Assembly (NCBI GenBank): GCA_034440575.1
Contig: JAOTOL010001559.1
Location: 186,001-250,000, forward strand
Length of the DNA stretch: 64,000 nucleotides
Source: Imbricaverruca yamaguchii
Lineage: Eukaryota; Arthropoda; Thecostraca; Neoverrucidae
Direction of reading: 5' to 3'
Shown: one piece after another, positions 11,890 through 22,036 of the stretch
How positions within the stretch are numbered: position 1 is the first letter of the stretch
Layout: every line of letters starts with the position of its first letter
Translations under genes and position numbers: made by a program
Notes under the pieces: model-generated
What the model saw: the letters and a program-made list of their open reading frames with translations, nothing else
Told to the model about the DNA's origin: nothing
Database searches by the model: none

Positions 11890-12284
11890 GCTAGTTGAGT
11901 TCAAACAACGCTTTTTGGTCAGCTCTACCAACGAAAAGATGAAAGATTAAAGAACATTGAAGAAAATAATGTTTCTAAAAAACTGGTTGGGAACAATTTT
12001 AGGGCCCTGGTCGATTTCGGCTCCCTTTTCTGGTCCCAAATATTTTTTTTTTTTCAAATCTCTAAAAATGCCTAAAATACGATGACCTAGGGAAACCCTA
12101 GCGTTCTAAGTCGTGAAAACTTCACTTTTGGGGAAAAATTGGGGTTGATGTCTGGCCCTACTTGTCGATCGTTTGCCGATGACACCTCTTACATGTTCAT
12201 ACGATGTTTAGCTTGGAGAGTAGAGGGGGCTTCCTATCACCCACACCCTGAAACAGGGTGTGAGGATCTGACAGGAAAGAGGGC
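11890..12284. mobile_element. Diverged partial copy of the TTAA element (A4)
   Basis: This stretch shares GGGCCCTGGTCGATTTCGG, TAAGTCGTGAAAAC, a 'CCCTACTTGTCGA' motif and CGATGACACCTCTT with elements A2 and A3, in the same order. It ends at AGGGTGTGAGGATCTGACAGG. Its left half is missing or too diverged to follow. The right end fuses directly to the BC repeat at 12285. A CACACCCTG-AAA-CAGGGTGTG hairpin lies at 12242-12262. Confidence 0.55.
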
Positions 12285-12646
12285 TAACACGCGCCCTGGA
12301 GGAGGGGGGACCAAATCCGCCCACCCCCCATGTTTTTCGTTAGATCACTCCAGATTTCACCGGCCGATATGCGCCATTGTTCGTGCACCTACTTCGAATT
12401 GACCGGCGCGTTGTTTAAAGTACGAAAAACGAAAATCGACCGAAAATGTTTCAAGCTGGGGTCGTTAAACTAAAACTAAAATCCGCACCACACCACAAAT
12501 ATCGGCGTTGATGCGCATCCCGTATATTGCCAAAAAGGAAATGTTCTTGTCTACACTAGCGATTTGTTTGATGCATACTGTTATGATGTATTGTTCCAAA
12601 GTCATGTTAGGTCGCCGAGGTCAAGTCAGGTCAAGTTCATGACAGG
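12285..12646. repeat. Interspersed repeat 'B', first tandem copy
   Basis: This is a unit of about 365 bp running from TAACACGCGCCCTGGAGG, through CACCGGCCGATATGCGCC and TATTGCCAAAAAGG, to the AGGTCA-rich end GGTCAAGTCAGGTCAAG. The next 365 bp repeat it. No coding content. Confidence 0.7.
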
Positions 12647-13180
12647 CTAACACACGCCCTGGAGGGGGGGGGGCGAAATCCGCACACCCCTCCGAATTTT
12701 CGTGCATGACTCCATATTGTACCGGCCGATATACGCCTTTTTGCGTACCTGCTTAAAAACGATCGGCGCATTGTTTTTAAAGCCAGAAAAATGAAAATCG
12801 GTGGAAACTTTTTCAAGTTACGGGCCTGGTAGTGTCAGACCTGTTGGTTTATAACAGCGTCAGGTCCTCTACTCTGTGGTATTATCAGGTCCACTAATCT
12901 GTGGTAGTGTCATGCCTGCTGGTCTGTGGTAGTTTCAGGTCTTCTAATCCGTGGTATTATCAGGTCTGCTAATCTGTGATAGTAAGAACTTTTTCAAGTT
13001 AGTAAAAACATTTCGCTGCGTCCGACCACAAACATCGGCGCTCATGCGCTTCCCATATATTGCCAAAAGGGAAATGTTCTTCACAACACTGGCGACTTGT
13101 TTCATGCATATTGTTATGTTATATAATTTAAAAGTCATGTTAGGTCGCCGAGGTCAAGTCAGGTCAAGTTCTTGACAGGC
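12647..13180. repeat. Interspersed repeat 'B', second tandem copy, interrupted
   Basis: The same unit as 12285-12646 repeats here, with ACCGGCCGATATACGCC and CGCTTCCCATATATTGCC, and ends with the same AGGTCA cluster. It is split by a 166-bp insert at 12821-12986 that is flanked by a 15-bp direct repeat. Confidence 0.7.
12821..12986. mobile_element. Minisatellite block inserted with 15-bp target duplication
   Basis: AACTTTTTCAAGTTA occurs at 12806-12820 and again at 12987-13001. The other B copy has the site only once. The insert is a 25-bp tandem array (GGTAGTGTCA plus a GGTCTGCTAATCTGT-like half). The same array family occurs at 16395-16615. No transposase or poly(A) is seen. Confidence 0.7.
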
Positions 13181-13805
13181 TAATGGAACCAAACTTAGTC
13201 AGCTGGAATGTTGTCATAAATGCAAATGACTGTCATGCCATTGATGTCACTTTGCATGTTACTCCCTACACATCCGGAAATCTACTGTTTGTCATTGTGT
13301 GCCTAAGCGTTTCCATACTTCATTCATGTATTTCACTCCTTTCTTTGCGAAGCCGACTGTCCCGTACCGCCCAACGGAGCAGTCGGGTGGGCAGCCCGGT
13401 TCTGGTAACTGGAGCAGGTAATGACATGATAAAGTGTCCTGATATAGGTGCCCTGAGGTCAAATTGCTGAGCTGGCACCTGTATTGCATCATTAGTAATG
13501 TCCAAAACATCATTAATGCCAATTTGGGACACTTAATCACAATTACAAATATCCATGACAATGGCAAGCCAAGACACGCAAAACCATACAATTTTGATAT
13601 TTTGACCTCATTTTACCTTGGAAGACATTGACCTAAGGTCATCCAATTTACACACAAGAGAGGTCATAAGCGTGTCCATCCACCCTGCGAATTTCGTTGC
13701 TCTAGCCCTAATGGTAGCCAAGATAGTAGGGGGGGGGGCGGAATCCGTCCCCACTCCAGTGCGCGTAATTTTCAAAGGCCCGCCAGGGCGCGTGTTAATG
13801 CCGTA
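13181..13805. repeat. Interspersed repeat 'C', copy C1
   Basis: C1 directly follows B. Shared landmarks with 21.5 kb and 47.4/48.5 kb are TTGATGTCACTT, CTTTGCGAAGCCGA, CGGAGCAGTCGG, 'TCATTAGTAATGTCCAAAA' and a terminal CCAGTGCGCGTAATTTTC. Since B and C occur in the same order at 46.8-48.9 kb, they are probably one composite BC element of about 1 kb. Confidence 0.7.
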
Positions 13806-13939
13806 ATTTTGTTCCGCCGATTTTCTCCTTTGATGTGCTTCCCGGATGCACATCAGGCTTCATTGATGTCATTTTCAGACTGAGGAATGTGTAATTCAGT
13901 GCAATTTTAAACTTTGCGTTTCTTCTGCTCTCGAATTCA

Positions 13940-15175
13940 TTTAGACATAAAGACATAAAGACATAAAAAATTAGTGCAACTATGACCCACAAGGGCCCTT
14001 CTTGGTTGCACTGTGTACACTCAACCAGTTGCCCATCAAATCCGTCGATCAGCCCTCCCTGTAATACTGAAAAGCAAGCCCTCTATTCTTATAATGATTG
14101 TCTATGATGTTTTTAAAGACGTTCAATGTGCTGCTACTTACAACGAGGTCTAGCAGTTGGTTCCATTGTTCTACTACCCTGTTGGTGAAGAAAGACTGTC
14201 TTAACCCTGCTCTGCTGTGGTTAACTTTAATTTGGAATTGATGACCTCTAATTGCATCATTTCTGTCAAATGCAAACATTTCCCCAAGATATCCCCTATC
14301 CACACCATGGACAAATTTAAAGACCTGGATGAGATCTCCTCTCAGCCTTCTCTATCTAAGTGAAAACATATTCAATTTCCTCAATCCTTCCTCATATGCC
14401 AGGCTGCTTATACCATTAACCATTTTGGCAGCCTTCTTTTGTACTCTCTCTAAAAGCCAACCATCTTTTTCATAGCTAGGAGGCCAAACTTGGATGCAGT
14501 ATTCCAAATGTGGCGTGACATATGCACAGTAAAGCTTCCTGATGACTTCCTCACATCTGTATGATACATCAATATTTATTGCCCCAAGCATTCTCAGTGC
14601 CTTCTTCCTGGCTTCCTTGGTGTGTTCTGATGCCCCCAATTTTGTGTTTAGAATATCACCTAAATCCTTCTCCTGTTGAGTCACTGATAACACTTCGCCA
14701 CCCATCAAGTATGGAGCCTTCATGTGCTGCTTACCCACATGCATGATTTTGCACTTATCGAAATTAAATTTCATTTGCCATTCTCCGGACCACTTCACAA
14801 GTTCGTCTAAGTCTTTTTGCAGCGAGATATTCTCATTCTGACCTGTTATTGCCCTAAAGACTTTCAAATCATCCGCAAATTTCAAAACCTTACTGCTTAG
14901 GCCACTTTCAATGTTATTTGCAAAAATAATGAACAGTAGTGACCCCAGTACTGACCCCTGGGGACTCCACTAAGAACATTTTGCCATGATTACTTTGTGC
15001 CATTTAGCACCACTCTTTGTTGTCTATCTGAAAGCCGTAACTCTATCCATTTTAAGATGCGACCTGTAGTACCATGGGCCTGAAGTTGCATCATTAACCG
15101 TGTGTGGGGTACTTTGTCAAAGGCCTTACTAAAGTCAAGATATGCTACATCAACCTGATTTCCCTGATCAAAACT
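13940..15175 (-). mobile_element. CR1/L2-like LINE, 3' RT fragment
   Basis: The minus strand encodes the palm, thumb and C-terminal part of a non-LTR reverse transcriptase. Landmarks are FADD at the catalytic palm (about 14880), WSGEWQMKFNFDKCKIMHVG, EKDLGDILNTKLGAS, HLEYCIQVWPPSYEKD and VQKKAAKMVNGISSLAYEEG. After a frame break the usual C-terminal FTNRVVEQWNQL follows. An upstream part with a YLDF...FDKVPH-like segment is readable near 15100-15170. The 3' tail on this strand is a short (ATGTCTTT)n run at about 13943-13970; 8-bp tail repeats are typical of CR1-type LINEs. It is truncated 5' and has stops, so it is dead. Confidence 0.85.
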
Positions 15176-15284
15176 TTATGTGGCGAAGTTAAAAAAGTCC
15201 AAGAGATTTGTGAGGCATGATCGCCCTTTCCTAAACCCGTGTCGCCATACCCAAGAATCGACACGGCTGCGACATTCGTCCAAT

Positions 15285-16120
15285 CAATCAATCAGCCACC
15301 TTGTCAGGCCGTGGGGCGATACTTCTGTCTGTACGTGGACACGTGGAACCACGTGTCCACGTAAACCGAATCCGGGGTAGAGGGGCCGCCCAGCACAGAC
15401 TTCTGGCGATTGAAGATCAAGCCATGGTCCTGTAGCCGCTTGAAGACGAGGTAGCAGGTGCTTGTGATGGTCGTTGGGTGTCTGGCTTTCATCTAGGATA
15501 GCGTGAGTATAGACGAAGCAAACCAAGAGGCCTCGCATTATTTGGTCCATAAACCTCCGAAAGATTTGTGCGGCATTATTCAGGCCGAACGGGATACGAA
15601 TGGCCTCGTATGCTCCGAACGGCGCCGTGATGTTCGACTTGTGCACATCGCTCGGCTCTACTGGGATGTGTGCGTAAGCGCGGACAAGATCCAGCTTGGA
15701 GAATACCTAGCATCCGTGTAGATTGTCCGTGAAGTTCTGCAGGTAGGGCAGTGGGTAGCGATCCGACACAGTCCCCTTGTTCAGGGTACGATAAGACTGC
15801 GCCATTCGCATGATGTATTTTTCATTACCAGGTGGAGCGGTGCAGCCCATCTGCACCGCATTGCTTGAGAGGCTTTGCTTCAGCATGTGCTCGAACTCTC
15901 GCTGGGCGACCCGCAGTCGGTAGTGGCAGAAGAAGTCTGCTCCTGAGATTCCCATATTGTCGAGGTGACTTCTGTCACGAGGAACCGCCACGGGTAGTGG
16001 CGGCCTGAAAGCACCACGGTGTAGTCGGCGTACCCCAGCGTCGTGATGCTGCTGCCGTTGGCGGCTGTCAGGCGTGAAGCAGCTGCCGTGTCCACCTTAC
16101 AGCCCACCAGCAGTTGAATT
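15285..16120 (-). mobile_element. Ty3/gypsy LTR-retrotransposon pol remnant (protease-RT)
   Basis: In minus-strand order: a protease remnant ending RLTAANGSSITTLGYADY (16107-15990); the linker with SGADFF and REFEHML; RT block 1 (YRTLNKGTVSDRYPLPYLQNF); and RT block with TAPFGAYEAIRIPFGLNNAA and FRRFMDQIMRGL. The catalytic YIDD is degraded to YTHA and the frame breaks at least three times. No LTR, integrase or RNase H is found next to it, so it is a fossil. Confidence 0.85.
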
Positions 16121-16394
16121 TGCGGGGATAGTTGGACTCCCAGTCACAGGGTGGTACATGCGTGTTTGCACTGTTACCTGGGACTGACGTGAAAAAAAAT
16201 GAAGAGCAAAGAACATAAGACCAAACCCACCACACAACGAAAGGAAAAACACTAATTTAGCACGAAGCAAAACAAAATGGCTTATGCCAGTGACGGTGTG
16301 CGTTCTTTCAAAGTTTACTGAAAAGTGCGATGCCCCGAACTCACCCCCCTCCACACTCTACACCCCTACCGCACTCCGGCACCGTCAGGACCAC

Positions 16395-16615
16395 AGTTTA
16401 CTACAGTGTCATATCTGCTGATCCATTTGTGGTGTCAATTTCGCTGGTGTCTAGTAGTGTCAGATCTATTGGTTTCCAGTAGTGTCATGTCTGCTGGTTC
16501 ATGATAGTGCCAGGTCTGCTGATCTCTGGTAGTGTCAGGTCTGCTGGTCCCTGGTAGTGTGAGGTCTGTTTATCTGTGGCAGTGTCAGGTCTGCTGGTGC
16601 AGTGTGAGGTGTGTT
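16395..16615. repeat. 25-bp minisatellite upstream of gene 2
   Basis: Diverged units of GGTAGTGTCAGGTCTGCTGG plus TCCCT recur about every 25 bp. The array ends some 70 bp before the acceptor of the exon at 16687. It is the same family as the transposed block at 12821-12986. Confidence 0.8.
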
Positions 16616-16686
16616 GGACAATGCAGTGGCGGCGGCCGGCGACGTGCCTGGCCCACAGTAACGCCTGGCGTCATGTCTCGCTGCAG

Positions 16687-17005
16687 GTGACACTGGTCGT
16701 GCTAGGTGTCACCGTGCACTACAGTGACCAGTCGGTCGAGGCCGTCCACAAGGCCGTGTCGCAGCCGGACGACACACAGTGGTCGGCTCTGGAGGCTCTG
16801 GAACGGGCTCCTCTGCAGTCGGCGGCTCAGGAGCCGGCTCAGCCGGCCGCACAGCAGCCGGCCCAGCAGAAGGCCAAGGTGCCAGGCCGCTGGGAGACGG
16901 CCGAAGACGGCGGCAGGTTCTTCATACCGTTCGTCTACTCGAGCACACTGACCGTCTTCAGCATCACCTCCATCACCAGCACCGTTCCCTTCACCTGCAT
17001 CAGCA
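16687..17005 (+). CDS. Gene 2 exon A: Ser/Thr/Val-rich protein, module 1
   Basis: The exon follows a good acceptor (CTCGCTGCAG) in phase 0 and ends in phase 1 at A|GTATGT. It opens with a hydrophobic run, VTLVVLGVTVHYS, that could complete a signal peptide begun in an unseen first exon. Next comes an Ala/Gln/Pro-rich stretch (about residues 35-65). The exon closes with RFFIPFVYSSTLTVFS and a Ser/Thr/Val-rich segment ending in TCIS. I do not recognise a named family. Proteins with short TVTST-like runs followed by Cys and basic residues are common among uncharacterised arthropod secreted proteins, but that is a general resemblance only. Confidence 0.7.
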
Positions 17006-18084
17006 GTATGTGATGATTATTTGTGTGCAGAACCTAATTATTTGTAGATCATTGAAAGCCTGAAACTACTCTGCCTATTCGAGCGGCCGTCAGCACCAGG
17101 CACTACACAGCTTACAGCAAATTGTCACGGTCGGTGCTTTCAGTCATGTCAATTCACGTAGTGGTAACCTTAGCTAGGCTCAGCCAGGTTATTTATCAGA
17201 ACACAGAATACGTTCAAATTTTGGTTGGCCCATAACCATATTAGTCAATGTTTTTGAAACACGGAGTGGTAAATCAGCAAATTATGTGCTCCAAAGGCGC
17301 ACCAGGTTTCAAGTCAATATCAGGTGAACTTACTGAGATATGAGCTGAGCATTCCTGTGGTACGTGAATGTATTCCAGGCGTACTAGAAGATGAAATACG
17401 AAAATGAAGTAAAAATGGCTAAATCGGGATCTGTTTACACGTCGATGTCACATCTGATGTGATCGGTGTACGATTTCGATTCAAAGAACAAATAAGAATA
17501 CTTTGATGAACCACGTTGGAAAACTGTCAACAAATTCAGAATATTTTAATTTTCATGCAAGTTAGTCGGAGAGGGTGGGAAGAGTTTATGTTTCGTAGCA
17601 CACAATTCTTCTCCCTGAGCGCCAGCAGTTTCGAACACTGTCACCTCCAACAGCTCATCAGCTATTTCCAGGTATTTGACAGATTGGTAACCCTGACTTT
17701 CGCACGTGTTACCTGCATCAGACCGCCCTTAGTCGGAACACCGTCAACATTTGAGCACGAAATGGCATTTGTTTTACGATCTGGGTCCGAAAATACGACG
17801 AGACTGGCGAATGACGACATTCCGACAATAACCTGCTTGACCTGACCTGGAAGGTCAACCAAATGAGATAAACATAAAATTCAATGAAGTCGAAATGTTC
17901 AAGGAATAGCTACATTATGTCGCTTACCGTATCTTTCTATCTTGCTCAGAAGAAAAGTTGGTTGGTGAGGGGGTAAGATTGATGGGGAAAGAAAATTGAA
18001 TGGGTAGGGCAAATGATAAGACAATGATACTACCCTGTGTGTGAGACTGAGCGCTGACGGGGTTACTCTGTATGTGACCATCAG

Positions 18085-18235
18085 CGCTGACGGGCCTGAC
18101 GACAGCATGCACCGGTCGTCGTCGCCGTCGTCGGCGCGTGCATACTCCTCGCGCGCTGGCGCAGCCACAGTCGGACGCTCCCCGTATCTGGTCCTCGCTC
18201 AGCGAACGCGCCGGTGGCAAACAACGGGATCTCAA
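18085..18235 (+). CDS. Gene 2 exon B: poly-arginine exon
   Basis: Incoming phase 1 and outgoing phase 2 fit both neighbours exactly. Spliced to exon A it reads TLTGLTTACTG and then seven consecutive arginines, then VHTPRALAQPQ and a polar stretch to the donor AA|GTAAGC. A C-x-G-R7 context suggests a dibasic or furin-like processing site after module 1 if the protein is secreted (inference). The acceptor (CATCAG|CGCTGACGGG) has a near copy 36 bp upstream (CTGAG|CGCTGACGGG). Confidence 0.68.
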
Positions 18236-18474
18236 GTAAGCTTCCGCCAAGAATCACTACCTTTGGCTAGTTTACCTCCGTCACCCCACCAGACCACCCA
18301 GACCGCACCATAACAAGCGGCTGGCACTGCCGGCGGAAATCACTTGAAATGAAACTACTGGACCCTGTCGTATTGATGGTTTCTTCTTCAGTCGAGTACG
18401 AAGTATTCGTAGAGAGAGGGAGACAGGGAGAGAGAGAGAAAGGGAGAACGATATATATCCATCTATATACATAT

Positions 18475-18645
<171 letters not shown>

Positions 18646-18708
18646 TATTTATTTGCTTCGGTGACGACCTGCCCACTGCGAGATTGGTCGGTATGCGGGA
18701 GTGTCCAG

Positions 18709-18928
18709 GTGTCGGTCCACCGCTGACCAACCCACCGGCCATCATCTGAGCCGGCGGTGCCCTCTATCCGACAGAGACGGCCGTTTGGTGCTGACCTCGT
18801 GGATCACAGTGGTGTCCTCCTACACCAGCGTGTCCACCGTCACCACATTCGCCACGACCGTGTCCCTGGACCTGCTCTGTTCCATCGGTGGTGTCAACTA
18901 CTTCCCCCTCTGCGGAGGAAAGAAGTGA
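18709..18928 (+). CDS. Gene 2 exon C: module 2 and C terminus
   Basis: The acceptor GTGTCCAG gives phase 2, which matches exon B. The exon encodes a polar linker ([11 protein letters not shown]..., [12 protein letters not shown]), then [20 protein letters not shown] and a Thr-rich run, then two cysteines and a GGKK C terminus before TGA. The end mirrors module 1 (Ser/Thr/Val strand, Cys, about 8-10 residues, Cys, small residue, basic residues). The full product therefore looks like two similar modules separated by the Arg run. A dibasic terminus could be trimmed by carboxypeptidase in a secretory pathway (inference). Confidence 0.7.
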
Positions 18929-20690
18929 AGCGGCTTCTGCCCGCTCGTTCAGCTCAGACGCCGATTAATGTCCAGCTTGTACAGCGTACAGGTTGCAAGG
19001 AGCAAGAGCCTCGCACCTCTGGTGGCACTCGATAGCCGCTGTGGTTCTTGTCCGGTGACTGAGACAAGTCGTTGTGGATTGGTGCGCATTTGCTGTATGG
19101 ACTGTTGCAGTCAACTGCAGTACTCGCGCTCTATTTATCCAACCGCACTTGTGACGTCATACCATGAGGTGAATTTCCTTATCTGGGTGGTCACTGGCCG
19201 AAAAATTAAGTATCTGAGATCAAACGAAAGGAGGTGTTGTGAGAGATCGCAGGCGATTGTACTCGATCCAGTGAAAATTCAGTGAAAAGACCGTAGCCAT
19301 TCGTTTTGTGCCGCTTAATGGCTGTCTGATGTGTTGTCATGATACAGTGCAGCCATGATAGTCAGATTCCTCGTAATCTCGATGAGTATGGCATTAAGTA
19401 TGCGCCTCTTCAAAGTCACACAGGCATCACATGGATTACTGATATTGTTACTGACTGTTTTGTTACTTAATTGCGTTGTTATTATTTGATTAGTTTATTG
19501 CTTGACTGTTTTACTGTTGTTCGGGGATTGTCTTAAGTTATTGACCGTGGATAAAGCTTGTTGGAATACCGTAGATAACGAATCCTTCGGTGGTGCAATG
19601 CGACATGTTGGTATTACTAACGCTTCATCATCAAGACAGTGCTAATGTATTCGGCTTATGCCATGATATGTGATGGTTATATATAAAAGTGATACTGCAT
19701 AAGGCATGCATGTTAATTTTAGTAACTAACGGTATGGAGTTGATTAACGCCCGTATAGCAATTTCGATACATGTATAACGATTAATGTTATAACTCATGG
19801 AAGCCACATCGTGCAAATCACGTCAACCCAGGCGCAAGTGCTAACCGTTACTGGATGAATCGTTTGCTTTACTCAGGATGAAGAGTGCAGTAGCCTACGG
19901 AGCGGCTGAACACATCCGCTACGTGGGTGCTTTGGCAACATCGGTCGAGACATACATTATCTATCCGATAGCATCACAGACGACTGACACCAAAGGCCTC
20001 TCATGTCGCACAGGTTACAATATTTGAGGTCGATTCTGATGGCATCGGATATCGGACGCTGACGTGTTGGTTTTTTACATCGGACGCGGATGCTCCATCC
20101 GTCGCAGTCCAATCATAGCCCGACCGGGGTGTGGGGCACACGCGTCTATGAATAGGTGCGGGCAGCTATTAGTATCTAGTGATGATGATTGATTAGCTGT
20201 TGAGCAGTTCTAATGAATACATTGGCATCCACCTTGATGCGAATGCGTACTTGATGATTACATAACTCTTACATTGTATTGCAGTACAAGATGCCATGTG
20301 GCCGTAGGAAGTGTGGAGCCGACATGTAAATACCGCACATACAGCTCTGTTGAATCGGAGCAACAATAACAACAATAAGAACATAAAGCGCCTGGCAATG
20401 TGTCGCACGCCACGAGATCGATTCAATTGTGTCCGACCTTTCTTTTCGTTAGTTAGCTCAGTTACATAGTATAGTGCGCCGGTGATGTACGTGTTTTTTT
20501 GTGGATTTTTTTTGCACATCGACCATTTTTGATCATTTAGCGCATATAACTAGTGATATGACACTTAGGCCTTCTAATGTTCTAAAATCCATAGTTACAC
20601 ACATCCAAGTCGCGCACCTAAGCATTCACGCACAATATATTATGTCACATTAGACCGGCGGACAAAGGACGGAAAATCTTATGTCAGAGA
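18929..20690. other. Probable 3' UTR of gene 2, then no gene
   Basis: No coding block is recognised after the gene 2 stop. No canonical AATAAA was found close by. The stretch is of mixed composition with no clear repeat. Confidence 0.4.
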
Positions 20691-20694
20691 CATA

Positions 20695-21483
20695 ATCAAA
20701 TAATTTACCGGTCTGGATAAAACGCGAATCATCACCTAAAATATCAGTAAGCTTAAGCGCGTTCACTTGTCGCCAAAATACCGTGTACGTAGGACTCCAA
20801 AGTGGGGGCATGCAAGCAGAATATAGCGCACTGTCAGAGGCACATCACAACAGTTACAGATCGGATTTGTTCCCTTCATCAGCAAGTAGCCATCAGTGGC
20901 GTGTGTGTGCCCAATCCTTAGCCGAACAAGTACTACTTCTTCCCATCGAGACTTTATCACTGATGACTCCCATAACGATAGGTGATCTTCAAGTTTCTTA
21001 GCTTTTCATTGTCGATGGAGTCCCAAGTTTGCTGTCATTTAAGTCCAAAGAATGTGTTGATAGATCGGTTGAAATTTGTGGCAGGGAGGGGAAGTATACG
21101 TGATGGGGGACGACCAGCTGCCCTCCTTGCCGCGGCATCAGCCATGTCATTTCCGGTAATGCCGACGTGGCTAGGAACCCAGCACAACGTGACGCTCTTC
21201 CTAGAATGGCTGAGAGCATTAAGACGTATCAATATACCCTGTGAAAGCGGGTCATGAGGGTAAAAGGCCTTCAAGGCTAGAAGACTACTTACCGAGTCAG
21301 AAACGAGGACATGAAGATTTTGGCTTTCAACTTCACTGAAACACAGCGCTTTTTAATAGCAATCAATTCCGCCGTGTAGATCGATGCATGTGTAGGCAGC
21401 GTAAACGTCCTGGTCGTGTAACCACTCACGAAGGCACATCCCACACCATCAGCAGTTTTCGAACCATCAGTATCAATCAATCT
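20695..21483 (-). mobile_element. Jockey-like LINE ORF2, RNase H and C-terminal part
   Basis: In minus-strand order: an RNase H start with the catalytic-type motif IDTDGSKTADGVGCAF and ASIYTAELIAI (21480-21300); then VTLCWVPSHVGITGNDMADAA, the RNase H C-terminal signature (about 21190-21130); then RLRIGHTHATDGYLLMKG with a C-x2-C and LACPHFG zinc-knuckle-like tail (about 20960-20770). This is the usual end of arthropod Jockey/I-type ORF2. Frames break between blocks. The RT palm that should precede RNase H is missing, replaced by repeat C2. Confidence 0.85.
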
Positions 21484-22036
21484 GTCATGTGATTGATGTC
21501 ACTTTGCTTGCTTCTCCCCACACATCCTGAAAACTAATGTTTGTCATGGTGTACCTGAGCGTTTCCATACTTTATTCATGTATTTCACTCCTTTCTTTGC
21601 GAAGCCGATTGCGCCGAGCTGCCCAACGGAGCAGTCGGTCGGGCGGCCCGGTTTTGGTAACGGGAGCAGGTAATGTGCTGCTATATAGGTGACCTGAGGT
21701 CAAATGGCGGATCTGACATCTGTATTGCATTCTTAGTAATGTCCAAAACATCATTAATGACAATTTTGGAGCATTTAAACACAATCACGGCGATCCAGAA
21801 CAATGACAAGCCAAGACACGCAAAAGTATATTTTGTTTGCTCTTTTGACCTCATTTTACCATGAAGGCATTGATCTAAGGTCATGCAATTTGTACATGAT
21901 AGAGTTTACTATCGTGCTCATCCGACCTGCGAATTTCGTTGCTCTAGCATTAATAGGAGCCGAGATCTTGGCGGGCGGAATTCGCCCCCTCCAGTGAGCA
22001 TAATTTTCAGAGGCCCTCGAGGGCCTCTGAAAATTA
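21484..22036. repeat. Interspersed repeat 'C', copy C2, inside a LINE
   Basis: C2 shares TTGATGTCACTT, TTTGCGAAGCCGA, ATATAGGTGACCTGAGGTC and CCGAGATCTTGG with C1 and C3. It lies between the RNase H part (below 21484) and the RT/endonuclease part (above 22037) of the same minus-strand LINE, so it inserted there, with loss of the RT core. Its end at 22001-22036 is a perfect 36-bp palindrome. Confidence 0.75.
22001..22036. repeat. Perfect 36-bp palindrome at the C2 end
   Basis: TAATTTTCAGAGGCCCTC is followed directly by its own reverse complement. Similarity continues imperfectly outward (CCAGTGAGCA versus CGCGCACTCC). In C1 the same end is a single, non-palindromic CCAGTGCGCGTAATTTTC, so C2 looks like an inverted duplication of the terminus. 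Confidence 0.95.
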
